From assembly GCA_014237715.1 (NCBI GenBank), contig JAAZZG010000004.1, forward strand, positions 1 to 64,000: a DNA stretch of 64,000 nt, in the 5' to 3' direction. Origin of the DNA: Acidimicrobiales bacterium. Lineage in GTDB: Bacteria > Actinomycetota > Acidimicrobiia > Acidimicrobiales > MedAcidi-G1. A program made the translations under genes and the position numbers. Below the pieces are notes generated by a model. That model saw only the letters and a program-made list of their open reading frames with translations, was not told the origin of the DNA and made no database searches. Shown here piece by piece: positions 1 through 7,835 of the stretch; positions within the stretch are counted from its first letter, which is position 1; each line of letters opens with the position of its first letter.

Positions 1-464
1 CCCCGCACGAACTCCAGGGAACTCTCCTCGACGGTGGCCGACGAACAGACCACCCACACCGAGCAGATCGACTGACCGAGGAACGGCCAGTACGGGATGT
101 CCTGGTGCCACGGGGTGGGCGACTCGGTCCTCGGCTCCTTGACCAGCAGGTGGTCGAAGTAGAGGCGAGCCGACGACGAGCCCATGCAGGTGGCGGCCAA
201 CTCGGCCACCCCCGACTCGAAGGCGAAGCGATTCACCACCGGGTCGTCACGCCACAGGTAGCGCGACGTGAAGAGCCGACCGGGGGCCGGGTCGTCGGCG
301 GTGTCGGTCACCCACGGACCGGGATCGGACAGCTCGCGGTCGGCCAGGGCGAGGACCTCGTCGATCAGGTCGGCGTCCACGGCACCCGGCACGTGGACCA
401 CCCCATCGGCGGCGAAGGCCTCGACCCAGGCTGCGGTGAGCTTGTCGGCTCCGTGGATGGTCAT
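1..464 (-). CDS. Phytanoyl-CoA dioxygenase (PhyH) family protein, 3' part cut by window edge
   Basis: The minus-strand frame opens at an ATG (462-464) and runs off the left edge without a stop, so 154 codons are visible. The translation begins MTIHGADKLTAAWVEAF and carries the PhyH N-terminal pattern (AFAADGVVHVPGAV, then LVKEP and WHQDIPYWPF). The HQD triplet is the HxD iron-binding motif of Fe(II)/2-oxoglutarate oxygenases; the distal His and the 2OG-binding Arg lie beyond the edge. Family members hydroxylate small lipophilic or acyl substrates; the substrate here is unknown. The gene is divergent from the RDD gene, 72 bp away. No Shine-Dalgarno is present, but a TACGGT hexamer sits 6 bases before the ATG, which supports this start. 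Confidence 0.85.
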   Translation of the reverse strand, partial: MTIHGADKLTAAWVEAFAADGVVHVPGAVDADLIDEVLALADRELSDPGPWVTDTADDPAPGRLFTSRYLWRDDPVVNRFAFESGVAELAATCMGSSSARLYFDHLLVKEPRTESPTPWHQDIPYWPFLGQSICSVWVVCSSATVEESSLEFVR

Positions 465-470
465 GGCCGC

Positions 471-476
471 ACCGTA
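471..476 (-). promoter_or_regulatory. Putative -10 (TACGGT) of leaderless PhyH transcript
   Basis: TACGGT on the minus strand ends 6 bases before the ATG at 464, so the transcript should begin at or next to the start codon. No -35 element is obvious. Confidence 0.45.
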
Positions 477-524
477 CGACAGGCGCCGGGTCGGCGACCC
501 ATACCGGTCCCAACCCCGGACCAA

Positions 525-530
525 TAGTCT
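525..530 (+). promoter_or_regulatory. Putative -10 (TAGTCT) of leaderless RDD gene
   Basis: TAGTCT ends 6 bases before the ATG at 537 and no Shine-Dalgarno sequence precedes that ATG. The arrangement matches about twenty other genes in the window. Confidence 0.45.
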
Positions 531-536
531 TGGGTT

Positions 537-1097
537 ATGACCGATGCCGTGCATCCAACCGAATCCGCCCTCGAGGCCGCTACCTGGTGGACCCGCGGCA
601 AGGCCGCCATCATTGACGCGCTGATCTTCTTCGGGGCCCTGATCGCTCCGATGGTCCTGACCATCATCGGATTCGTGGTGGCGTGGGATGAAAACCGGGA
701 TGAGTTCGACTTCACTGCGGCCTCGGTACTCGTGGTCATCGTCGGCCTGGGATTGGCGGTTGCCGTGGTCGTTTGGGGTGGTTGGCTGTTCGGCTATCGG
801 CAGGGCGTCACCGGTACCACACCGGGTAAGCGTCGTCTGCGGATCCGTCTCGTCGATGCTGAGACGGGCGAGGCCCCCGGCGGCGCCAAGGGAGTGGGTC
901 GCTGGCTGGTGCCAGGGCTCATCGGTGGCGTCCAGGGCTTCGGCAACGTGATCCAGCTCATCGACATCTTGTGGCCGCTGTGGGACTCAAAGAACCAACG
1001 TCTCATCGACAAGGTGCTCAAGACCAGAGTGGTGGTCGGGTTGCCGTCCGACGGGACCGACGACGGGCCGGCGCCTCCGGTCAGCCCCATCAGTTGA
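537..1097 (+). CDS. RDD family membrane protein
   Basis: A 186-residue protein with hydrophobic segments at about 24-48 and 62-87 and a third weaker one near 123-148. The RDD family features are visible: the WWTRGKAAIIDALI start (R20, D27), the TPGKRRLRIRLVDAETG strand near 95-111, and the LWDSKNQRLIDKVLKTRVV end. RDD proteins are small inner-membrane proteins of mostly unknown function; some have been linked to cation/proton antiport, but nothing here proves that. The gene stands alone between the divergent PhyH gene and the CMD gene downstream. The start is set by the -10-like hexamer immediately before the ATG. Confidence 0.85.
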   Translation: MTDAVHPTESALEAATWWTRGKAAIIDALIFFGALIAPMVLTIIGFVVAWDENRDEFDFTAASVLVVIVGLGLAVAVVVWGGWLFGYRQGVTGTTPGKRRLRIRLVDAETGEAPGGAKGVGRWLVPGLIGGVQGFGNVIQLIDILWPLWDSKNQRLIDKVLKTRVVVGLPSDGTDDGPAPPVSPIS

Positions 1098-1135
1098 TGC
1101 AGTCGCCCGCTGGGAGGCGGGCAGGAGGCGAGTCC

Positions 1136-1141
1136 TAACCT
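1136..1141 (+). promoter_or_regulatory. Putative -10 (TAACCT) of leaderless CMD gene
   Basis: TAACCT ends 6 bases before the ATG at 1148. A GGAGG occurs about 20 bases further upstream, too far to act as ribosome-binding site for this ATG. Confidence 0.4.
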
Positions 1142-1147
1142 CCGGCC

Positions 1148-1822
1148 ATGCCACGACTGCGGAGGGTCCGACGGACCGACCTCCATCCGGGCGCCCAGCC
1201 TGTGTTCCAGATGCTGTTCGGCGACCGCGACCCGATCGACGAGCCCGGGACGCCGACCGGCACTCCCGGCGATTGGTGGTCCACCTTCGCCCTTGTACCA
1301 GACGTGTTCGACCACGCCCTGGAGGGCATTGCCTTGTATCGGAGCCCCAAGCGCCTCCTCGACCCGAAGCTACGTGAGCTTGGTCAGACACGGGTCGGAT
1401 GGTGCGTGGGCAGCCGGTTCGTCTATTCCCAGCACCGCAAGGCGTGCCGCACCGTGGGCCTGACCGACGAGCAGATCGATGCCATCGAGGCGTGGGAGAC
1501 CGCCGAATGCTTCGACGGTGCCGAACGGGCCGTGTTGGCCTATACCGATGCACTGTCGATCCAGCACGGGAGGGTACCCGACGGCGTGTTCGACGCTCTT
1601 CAGGCCCATCTCACCGACGAGGAGATCCTCGAGCTGACCTACATCGTGGGGACGTACGCCATGCACGGGGCCATGAGTCGGGCGTTGCGCCTCGAGTACG
1701 ACAATGATCCGCCGGTGCTCGTCGAGGAGCCCGGTGACGAGGAGAGTCTCAGCGACGAGCACACCCGTCGGGAGTTTCGACGGGCCCTGCGGCTCGTCGG
1801 CGAGGAACCCGGGGACGACTGA
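1148..1822 (+). CDS. Carboxymuconolactone decarboxylase (CMD/AhpD-like) family protein
   Basis: A 224-residue protein with a single CMD domain at about residues 60-175: LRELGQTRVGWCVGSRF, then YSQHRKACRTVGLTDEQIDAIEAW, then ALSIQHGRVPD and LELTYIVGTYAMHGAMSRAL. AhpD-type peroxidases use a CxxC pair; here only Cys86 remains and the second position is Ser89, so a thiol peroxidase role is unlikely. It resembles the large non-peroxidase CMD subgroup of unknown function common in actinobacteria and often found near lipid or xenobiotic catabolism genes. The acidic C-terminal tail after residue 185 is probably disordered. It ends 44 bp before the convergent end of the flavoenzyme gene. Confidence 0.8.
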   Translation: MPRLRRVRRTDLHPGAQPVFQMLFGDRDPIDEPGTPTGTPGDWWSTFALVPDVFDHALEGIALYRSPKRLLDPKLRELGQTRVGWCVGSRFVYSQHRKACRTVGLTDEQIDAIEAWETAECFDGAERAVLAYTDALSIQHGRVPDGVFDALQAHLTDEEILELTYIVGTYAMHGAMSRALRLEYDNDPPVLVEEPGDEESLSDEHTRREFRRALRLVGEEPGDD

Positions 1823-1866
1823 GCCACCGGGTCCCGCCTCACGGCGGTCGACTGTTTACCGGGAAC

Positions 1867-3186
1867 TCAACCGTTCACCGAGAACGACGAGTTCGGGTTG
1901 ATCTCTCGGTTGCGTCGGTAGAAGCCCATGTCCATCTCGAGGCCGGTGTGCACACCGGTTACTACCAGCGGCTCGGCATCGTGGTCGTGGCCACCCTCGA
2001 CTGCCTCGATCAGCTCGGCCATGCAGTACGCGGCCACCGGGGCGTTTTTGAACTGGTTGCCGCTGGAGCCGATGGCCACATAGAAGCCGTCCAGATCGGT
2101 CCGGTCGTAGATGGGAATCCAGTCGTCGGACACGTCGTACAGGTCGACGATGCCCTTCTTCTCTGACGGCACGCCCAACTCGGGTATGCGGCGGGCCAGG
2201 CGAAGCACCTGTGCGTTCCACTGCTCGTCGGACACCACGGTGTCGTAGTCGTCTGGATCGTCGATCCAGACCTGCGGGTCACACGCTGGGTCCTCGGAGC
2301 CGATCAGGATGTTGTTGCCCGACTCGGGCCGGACGTAGATGGCCAGGTCCGAATCCGAGGAGTGCAGGCCGTCGGCCTCGAAGTCGATGCCCTCGGGTGA
2401 GGGCACGTGGTGGACCTCGTGGCGCAGCGCCTTTGTCTTGATGTTCATCGAGTCGTACACACCGGCCATCTTGTTGATGACGAAGGAGTGCGGGCCGGCC
2501 ACGTTGACCACCACCGGGGCGTCGATCTCGGTGCCGTCGGACAGCGTTATGCCGGCCACCCGACTGTCGGAGCGGCGCACGTCGACCACCTCGGTGTTGA
2601 AGCGGAACTCGCCGCCCTTGGCCTCGGCGGCCCGCTGCAGGTTGTGGCTGGCCAGTTGTGGGTCGGACACGTAGCCCGAATCCGGTGTGTACAGCGCCCC
2701 GACCAGCTCGCCCTCCGGCTCGGCCCAGAAGCGGTCGTCCTCGGGGCGGCACGGCTCACCGTGGGTGCCGTGCTCGTAGAACGGGTACCGCTCCCGGAGT
2801 TCCTCGTTGGTAAGGACCTCGTAGGGCACGCCGACCTGGTCGAACAGGGGCAGGACCTTCTCGTGGTGGCCGCCCTCCAGCATGAACAGGACGGTGCCGC
2901 TCTGCATGTACACGGCATGGCCGCGCTCATCCTCGCTCTCGAGATAGTTCGACCAGTCCTTCCAGTAGGAGAACCCTTCGTAGGCCATGGCCACCCCGTC
3001 GAAGGTGGAGTAGTGGGCTCGCACGATGGCACACGAGTTGCTGGTCGAGCCGTAGCCCGAGGCAGGCAGCTTGTCGACGTTGAGGGTCTTCCAACCCTTC
3101 TTGGCCAACTCGAAGGCCATGGCGGAGCCGATAACCCCGGCACCGACGATGATGGCGTCGTAGGACGCCCGTTCTGAGTCGCTCAT
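1867..3186 (-). CDS. DAO-type FAD-dependent oxidoreductase
   Basis: A 439-residue soluble flavoprotein. The N-terminal Rossmann motif YDAIIVGAGVIGSAMAFELAKKG (GxGxxG at 15-20) binds the ADP part of FAD. A DAO-family core follows: STSNSCAIVRAHYS, then DAPVVVNVAGPHSF, and a C-terminal IYDRTDLDGFYVAIGSSGNQFKNAPV stretch. The family includes sarcosine, dimethylglycine and D-amino-acid oxidases/dehydrogenases, which oxidise a C-N bond. No fused folate-binding GcvT domain is present, so a dimethylglycine dehydrogenase of the long type is excluded. It is the last gene of a minus-strand series whose previous gene is an Fe/2OG oxygenase 101 bp upstream. GGAG lies 9 bases before the ATG. The substrate is unknown, with an N-methylated or secondary amino acid the likeliest class. 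Confidence 0.85.
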   Translation of the reverse strand: MSDSERASYDAIIVGAGVIGSAMAFELAKKGWKTLNVDKLPASGYGSTSNSCAIVRAHYSTFDGVAMAYEGFSYWKDWSNYLESEDERGHAVYMQSGTVLFMLEGGHHEKVLPLFDQVGVPYEVLTNEELRERYPFYEHGTHGEPCRPEDDRFWAEPEGELVGALYTPDSGYVSDPQLASHNLQRAAEAKGGEFRFNTEVVDVRRSDSRVAGITLSDGTEIDAPVVVNVAGPHSFVINKMAGVYDSMNIKTKALRHEVHHVPSPEGIDFEADGLHSSDSDLAIYVRPESGNNILIGSEDPACDPQVWIDDPDDYDTVVSDEQWNAQVLRLARRIPELGVPSEKKGIVDLYDVSDDWIPIYDRTDLDGFYVAIGSSGNQFKNAPVAAYCMAELIEAVEGGHDHDAEPLVVTGVHTGLEMDMGFYRRNREINPNSSFSVNG

Positions 3187-3287
3187 TGCTTCTGCTCCGG
3201 GAATCAGGTGCGGCTGTGTCGCCCAGTGACGACGTTGACGCTTGGTAGCCGGACGCTAGATGGATCCGGCGGCTAACGGAAGGGCGG

Positions 3288-4175
3288 TCAATCCTTCAAT
3301 TCGTCGCTTCTGCTCCGGCTGCGTTCGGCTGCTTCATGGGCGGGGAGGGCCCGGCCGAACAGCTGCCTCGTCCGCTCGAGGCGACCAATCACGTCCGGCT
3401 TCTCGGTGTACGCGAAGACCGCGGTGTGCCGGGCCGGCGAGTCGGTGGCCACCTTGGTGACGCGGTGCAGGGAGAACCGGCCACGGAAGATTTGGAGGTC
3501 ACCCGATCGGAGCTGCAACGTCCGGACCGTCGTCAGGTCCTCGCCCTGGCAGGAACGGACACAGTCGAAGTTCTCGTCTCCGGCCGTCCGGATGTTGGGC
3601 GAGTACTGGAACAGTCCGCCCTCGGAGGCCTCGTCCACGAGGATGGTCACCGCGTAGTCGTTGGTGTCATAGTGCCAGGCGAACTGCTGGCCGGGGTCTA
3701 GGGCATTGATGGTCAGGCCGGCCAGCGGATCGGCGTAGCAGTGGATCTCCGGGAGGTCCAGACAGTCGGCGATGAAGGCCAGCAGCGGTGGCCACTGGTA
3801 GACGGCATCGATAGCGCTCGTGGCAGCGAAGGCGTCACGGGGGATGAACCCACCCGACCGCTCGGCGAACGTGTTGATGGCGTGGTCTTTGGGCAGCAAC
3901 GGGTCACCCTCGGAGAAATACGGGTTGATGTGGATCGTCGACTCGTGGAGGAATGGTCGAATCCCGCGGATCTCGGCGCTCATGACGGGCAGCGCTTCGT
4001 CGTGGAGAAACTGGGAGATCACCGCACAGCCGTCATCATCGAGCTTGGCCCGAGTCTCGGCGACCAGTGCGGCGTATAGGGGGGAGTCGGGGCGGTCGAC
4101 GGGATGCCGTTCAAGGTCGATCAGCTCAGCGACGGGAATCGGGCACGGGTGCTGCGGCTCAGCGACGTCGGTCAT
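3288..4175 (-). CDS. HalD/BesD-like (ArpA-type) Fe(II)/2-oxoglutarate oxygenase
   Basis: A 295-residue protein. The start at 4175 is chosen because AGGAGG lies 6 bases upstream and follows directly on the previous gene's stop (10 bp gap). The cupin core shows LDPGQQFAWHYDTNDYAVTI with iron ligands His168 and Asp170, distal His237 in FSLHRVTKV, and Arg249 as likely 2OG carboxylate ligand. The overall pattern resembles the HalD/BesD family, which contains radical amino-acid halogenases and hydroxylases. Halogenases replace the Asp of HxD with Gly to make room for chloride; here Asp is retained, so hydroxylation of a free amino acid is the more likely activity. Family assignment is from memory of the motif context. 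Substrate unknown. Confidence 0.7.
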   Translation of the reverse strand: MTDVAEPQHPCPIPVAELIDLERHPVDRPDSPLYAALVAETRAKLDDDGCAVISQFLHDEALPVMSAEIRGIRPFLHESTIHINPYFSEGDPLLPKDHAINTFAERSGGFIPRDAFAATSAIDAVYQWPPLLAFIADCLDLPEIHCYADPLAGLTINALDPGQQFAWHYDTNDYAVTILVDEASEGGLFQYSPNIRTAGDENFDCVRSCQGEDLTTVRTLQLRSGDLQIFRGRFSLHRVTKVATDSPARHTAVFAYTEKPDVIGRLERTRQLFGRALPAHEAAERSRSRSDELKD

Positions 4176-4185
4176 GGGTGGCCTC

Positions 4186-5112
4186 CTACTGCTCCCATGG
4201 TGGTGTCCAGTCGCCGTCGAGGCGGAACGACAGGCCCGTCTCGTCCTCAATACGGCGGGCCACGTGGAGTTCGCCGACGTCTGGCCCGTAGCGGTCGATG
4301 GCCCGGGTGAAGGTGGCGGCTGCCGCTTGGGTCATCGGGAGGTCGGTGCTCAGCGCGGCCGAAAGTTCACTGATGAGTCCGAGGTCCTTGTTGCAGAGGT
4401 CGAGAGTGAACGACGGGTCGTAGTGGCCGGCGAAGATCGAAGGGGCGTCGTGGCGGGCCACGAACGAGTCGCCGACACTGTCGGTGATGGCGTCCCACAG
4501 GACCGACAGTTCGACCCCGTTGTCCATGCCGAGGGCAAACCCCTCTCCAATGGCCGCTGCAGCGATGAACCACAGTTGGTTGGTTACCAACTTCACCACG
4601 TTGCCGGTGCCCAGTGGGCCACAGGCGATGACCCGACCGAGATGCTCGAGGATGGGCGTAGCCCGGGCGACGGTGGCGTCGTCGCCGCCGATGAACAGGG
4701 TGAGCCGGCCATTCCGGGCCCCGTCAACGGCTCCGGTAAGTGGCGAGTCGGCCACAGTGACCCCGGCGGGCGCAGCGGCGGCCAAGCGCTGGACCAGTTC
4801 ACGGCGGTTGGTGGTCAGGTCGACCCAGCACGAGCCGGGGCGAAGCGCGGCTAGTGCGCCGGCTCCCTCCATGACGGCCTCGACGTGGTCGGGGCGGGGT
4901 AGCGAGGTGAGGAGCACGTCGCAGGCGGCGGCCACCTCGGCGACGTTGGATGCGGGGGTAGCTCCGGCGGCAGCTACCTCGGCAAGTGCCTCGTCGGCTA
5001 GGTCGTAGGCGACGACGTGATATCCGGCCTCCAGCAGTCGATGGGACATGGGTCGGCCCATGTTGCCCAGACCGATGAAGCCGACCGTTTCTGGTGTGAG
5101 GGTCTCGGACAC
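4186..5112 (-). CDS. NAD(P)-dependent beta-hydroxyacid dehydrogenase (3-hydroxyisobutyrate dehydrogenase family)
   Basis: A 308-residue protein with the family's N-terminal NAD(P) motif VGFIGLGNMGRPMSHRLLEAG (GxGxxG at 14-19), the substrate loop DSPLTGAVDGARNGRLTLFIGG, and the GTGNVVKLVTNQL helix with the conserved catalytic Lys. Members oxidise 3-hydroxyisobutyrate, 2-hydroxy-3-oxopropionate (tartronate semialdehyde), 6-phosphogluconate-like acids or reduce succinic semialdehyde; the substrate cannot be assigned from sequence. The GTG start has a perfect AGGAGG 5 bases upstream. The gene stops 10 bp before the start of the HalD/BesD-like oxygenase, so the two are almost certainly co-transcribed and the dehydrogenase may act on its hydroxylated product. 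Confidence 0.85.
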   Translation of the reverse strand: MSETLTPETVGFIGLGNMGRPMSHRLLEAGYHVVAYDLADEALAEVAAAGATPASNVAEVAAACDVLLTSLPRPDHVEAVMEGAGALAALRPGSCWVDLTTNRRELVQRLAAAAPAGVTVADSPLTGAVDGARNGRLTLFIGGDDATVARATPILEHLGRVIACGPLGTGNVVKLVTNQLWFIAAAAIGEGFALGMDNGVELSVLWDAITDSVGDSFVARHDAPSIFAGHYDPSFTLDLCNKDLGLISELSAALSTDLPMTQAAAATFTRAIDRYGPDVGELHVARRIEDETGLSFRLDGDWTPPWEQ

Positions 5113-5168
5113 GGTTTCCTCCTCAGGACAGGTCGGTGGTCGTCATGGCGTCCAGTCTCGTCCTCTGG

Positions 5169-6407
5169 TCAACCGATAGAGGAAGCGGGACCAGTGAACG
5201 ATTCGGCCACTTGGTCGGCGATTAGTGCGCCGATCTCCAGGGACGCGGTAGCTGCAGGTGAGGGGGCGTTCAGCACGTGCAGCGACCGGTCTCCGTCGAC
5301 CAACGCAAAGTCGTCGAGGAGGGAGCCACGGCGGTCCACGGCTTGGGCGCGTACCCCGGCTGGCGCCCGTCGGAGGTCAGCCCTGTCGAGGTCGGGTATG
5401 AGCCGTCGGGCGGCGGACACGAACCGTCGGCGGCTGAGTGACCGGAGCAACTCCTCGAGCCCGGGCCGCCAGTAGCGGCCGATGAGGCGGGTCGTGCCCG
5501 GCCAGGCCACCGCGCCGAGCAGGTCGCGAATCGAGGTATTGGACCACCGGTAGCCCTCGCGGGCCATGGCAAGCACGGCATTGGGGCCGGCGTGCACATG
5601 GTCGTCGAGCCCCCGGGTGAGGTGTACCCCGAGGAACGGGAAGCGGGGGTCGGGAACGGGATAGACGAGGCCCCGAACCAGGTCGGCTGACGGTCCGGTC
5701 ACGTCGAGGTACTCGCCACGGAACGGGAGGATCCGAGCGTCAGGGCGTTGCCCGGCGGCTCTGGCCACCCGGTCGGCATGTAGTCCGGCGCAGCCCACGA
5801 GGAACCGGGCATTGAGCGGTAGCCCGTCGGTTTCGATCCTCCAGCCGGTGGCCGTGGAGGTGGCGCGTCCGGCCCGAACCCCGGTGCGGATCTCGCCACC
5901 AGCGGCGCTGACCTGTCGGGCCAGGGCAGCAGCCACACCGGCGAAGTCGGCCCGACCCGTAGCCGCCACATGAAAGGCCGCGATCGCTGCCACGTGGGGC
6001 TCGTACTCGTGTGCCTCTTCGGCGGTCAGGTCGGTGATGGTCACACCGTTGGCCCGGGCCCGCTCCGCCAACGCGGTCAGGCGGGGCACCTCGTCGTTGG
6101 AGGTGGCCACCACGAGCTTCCCGCATCGGTCGTGGGCCACGCCGTAATTGGCGCAGAATTCGACCATCCGGGCCCCACCTCGTGTGGCCAACTCGGCCTT
6201 GAGCGATCCCGGGGCGTAGTAGAGGCCCGCGTGGATGACGCCGCTGTTGCGACCGGTCTGGTGGGTGGCGACCACGTCCTCCTTCTCGAGGACGACGATC
6301 GACGCGCCGGGCAGACGGGCCTGAAGGGCGTCGGCGGTGGCCAGTCCGAGGATCCCGCCGCCGATTACCACCACATCCACCGTGACGCCGGCGCGGGTTC
6401 TCCTCAT
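5169..6407 (-). CDS. lhgO: L-2-hydroxyglutarate oxidase/dehydrogenase (LhgO family)
   Basis: A 412-residue FAD enzyme. After the short N-terminus comes VDVVVIGGGILGLATADALQ (GxGxxG at 16-21), then the LhgO signature EKEDVVATHQTGRNSGVIHAGLYY and GSLKAELATRGGARMVEFC. LhgO oxidises L-2-hydroxyglutarate to 2-oxoglutarate and passes electrons to the quinone pool. The length fits the family. A longer in-frame extension upstream is possible, but the ATG at 6407 is preferred because a TAGCGT hexamer lies 7 bases before it, as in other leaderless genes here. It stops 56 bp before the beta-hydroxyacid dehydrogenase. In some bacteria LhgO works downstream of the glutarate hydroxylase CsiD, but the neighbouring oxygenase is not a CsiD homologue. 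Confidence 0.85.
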   Translation of the reverse strand: MRRTRAGVTVDVVVIGGGILGLATADALQARLPGASIVVLEKEDVVATHQTGRNSGVIHAGLYYAPGSLKAELATRGGARMVEFCANYGVAHDRCGKLVVATSNDEVPRLTALAERARANGVTITDLTAEEAHEYEPHVAAIAAFHVAATGRADFAGVAAALARQVSAAGGEIRTGVRAGRATSTATGWRIETDGLPLNARFLVGCAGLHADRVARAAGQRPDARILPFRGEYLDVTGPSADLVRGLVYPVPDPRFPFLGVHLTRGLDDHVHAGPNAVLAMAREGYRWSNTSIRDLLGAVAWPGTTRLIGRYWRPGLEELLRSLSRRRFVSAARRLIPDLDRADLRRAPAGVRAQAVDRRGSLLDDFALVDGDRSLHVLNAPSPAATASLEIGALIADQVAESFTGPASSIG

Positions 6408-6414
6408 GGGCCGG

Positions 6415-6420
6415 ACGCTA
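6415..6420 (-). promoter_or_regulatory. Putative -10 (TAGCGT) of leaderless lhgO transcript
   Basis: TAGCGT on the minus strand ends 7 bases before the ATG at 6407. It decides between this start and longer frames that would run towards ald. Confidence 0.45.
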
Positions 6421-6535
6421 GCGCCGGTCGAAAATGGAAGACCCCGGCACCAGATCCCCACATTCGTGGGGCGTTCGATGCCGGGTTGTCCCGACGGTCG
6501 GTCGCCCCGGGGGGGTCGACCGCAGTCTGGAGGTC

Positions 6536-7657
6536 CTACCGGGCGGCGAGGGCGGTCAGCGGCTCGATGTACTCGAGGTCGAACGTCTCTGCAACGGCTC
6601 GATCGGTCACCTTTCCAGCGCACACGTTGAGGCCGTTCATGAGGTGCGGATCGGCCTTGAGTGCGGCGTCGGTTCCCTTGTCGGCCAGCGCCAGGGTGAA
6701 TGGCAGGGTGGCGTTGGAGAGTGCCTGGGTCGAGGTGCGTGACACCGCGCCCGGCATGTTGGCCACGCAGTAGTGGACGACCCCGTCGACCACGTACGTC
6801 GGGTCTGTGTGGGTGGTGGCCTTGGTGGTCTCGAAGCAGCCGCCCTGATCGACGGCCACGTCGACGATGACCGAGCCGGGCCGCATGCGACCGAGCATGT
6901 CGCGGGTGACTAGATGGGGTGCTCGGGCGCCCTTGACCAGCACGGCACCGATAACGAGGTCGGCGTCGAACACCGAGGCGTCCAGTTCGGCCTTGGTGGA
7001 GTACACGGTCTTGACCCGGCCAGCAAAACGCTTGGCTAGCCCATCGAGAACGGCGGGGTTGCGGTCCAGCACGGTGACCTCGGCGCCCAGGCCGACGGCC
7101 ATCTCGGCGGCGTTCTCGCCGACCACACCACCGCCGATGACCACGACCTTGCCGGGGCGCACGCCGGGCACACCACCTAGCAGGAGCCCGGCACCGCCTT
7201 GGGTGGCCTCAAGCGCGTGGGCGCCAGCCTGGATGGACATGCGACCGGCAATGGCCGACATGGGAGCCAACAGGGGCAGGCGACCGGCGTCGTCGGTCAC
7301 CGTCTCATAGGCGATGCAGGTGGCTCCACTGGCTAGCAGGTCGTCGGTCTGGGGGCGATCGGCTGCCAGGTGGAGATAGGTGAAGAGGGTGTGGTGAGAC
7401 TGCAGGCGGGCCCGCTCGGGGGCAAGGGGTTCCTTCACCTTGACGATCATCTCCGAATCGGCGAAGACGTCGTCGGCGGTCCCGGTGATGACCGCACCGA
7501 CCTCTTTGTAGTCGACGTCGTTGAAGCCGGCGCCGTCGCCGGCACCGGTCTCGACGGAGACCTTGTGGCCTCGGTTCACCAGTTCACCGGCGGCGGCCGG
7601 GGTGAGACCAACCCGTCGCTCGGCCGTCTTGACCTCTCTGGGGACTCCGATGTCCAT
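6536..7657 (-). CDS. ald: Alanine dehydrogenase
   Basis: A 373-residue enzyme of the usual Ald length, interconverting L-alanine and pyruvate plus ammonia with NAD. The N-terminal [20 protein letters not shown] is the family signature. Catalytic Lys75 (IVKVKEP) and His96 (TYLHLA) are present, as is the NAD-binding GGGVVG at 175-180 and the C-terminal [15 protein letters not shown] block. The start is fixed by AGGAG about 6 bases upstream; longer frames run into the intergenic region. It is divergent from an Lrp/AsnC gene, the usual arrangement in actinobacteria where an AsnC-type regulator (AldR-like) controls ald in response to alanine. Confidence 0.95.
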   Translation of the reverse strand: MDIGVPREVKTAERRVGLTPAAAGELVNRGHKVSVETGAGDGAGFNDVDYKEVGAVITGTADDVFADSEMIVKVKEPLAPERARLQSHHTLFTYLHLAADRPQTDDLLASGATCIAYETVTDDAGRLPLLAPMSAIAGRMSIQAGAHALEATQGGAGLLLGGVPGVRPGKVVVIGGGVVGENAAEMAVGLGAEVTVLDRNPAVLDGLAKRFAGRVKTVYSTKAELDASVFDADLVIGAVLVKGARAPHLVTRDMLGRMRPGSVIVDVAVDQGGCFETTKATTHTDPTYVVDGVVHYCVANMPGAVSRTSTQALSNATLPFTLALADKGTDAALKADPHLMNGLNVCAGKVTDRAVAETFDLEYIEPLTALAAR

Positions 7658-7800
7658 GGTGCGCTCCTGTGATTGGTTCTGGTCGTCGTTCCGGCGGACG
7701 CCGGGCGTCCGGTGGACTGCAATCCGCTTCCCGATGGGGTCAACGGTAGGGATCGGGCCACGCTGCTTGATTGTGGAGTTCGGCGTAAAAAGGGTATGAG

Positions 7801-7817
7801 ACGCAATCTGATTGCGT
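7801..7817. promoter_or_regulatory. Candidate Lrp/AsnC operator, 17-bp palindrome
   Basis: ACGCAATCTGATTGCGT is a perfect dyad with 7-bp arms around CTG. It lies in the ald-lrp intergenic region and ends 5 bp upstream of the lrp -10-like hexamer. The palindrome itself is observed; binding by the adjacent Lrp/AsnC protein is inferred from position and from known autoregulation in this family. Confidence 0.55.
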
Positions 7818-7822
7818 AGAAA

Positions 7823-7828
7823 TAGAAT
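7823..7828 (+). promoter_or_regulatory. Putative -10 (TAGAAT) of leaderless lrp
   Basis: TAGAAT ends 7 bases before the ATG at 7836. The palindrome at 7801-7817 fills the space where the spacer and -35 would be. Confidence 0.5.
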
Positions 7829-7835
7829 CAGAGAC

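Noticed and set aside
2407-3177. A 256-codon plus-strand frame opposite the DAO flavoenzyme.
   Set aside because: Composition is typical of the antisense of high-GC genes and the opposite strand encodes a clear FAD enzyme.
3248-3270. Stem GCCGGA/TCCGGC with an 11-base loop between the oxygenase and DAO genes.
   Set aside because: Six-base stem with long loop and no U-run; could be chance.
3288-4175. Calling the HalD/BesD-like enzyme an amino-acid halogenase.
   Set aside because: The second iron ligand is Asp170 (HYD); halogenases have Gly or Ala there to admit chloride.
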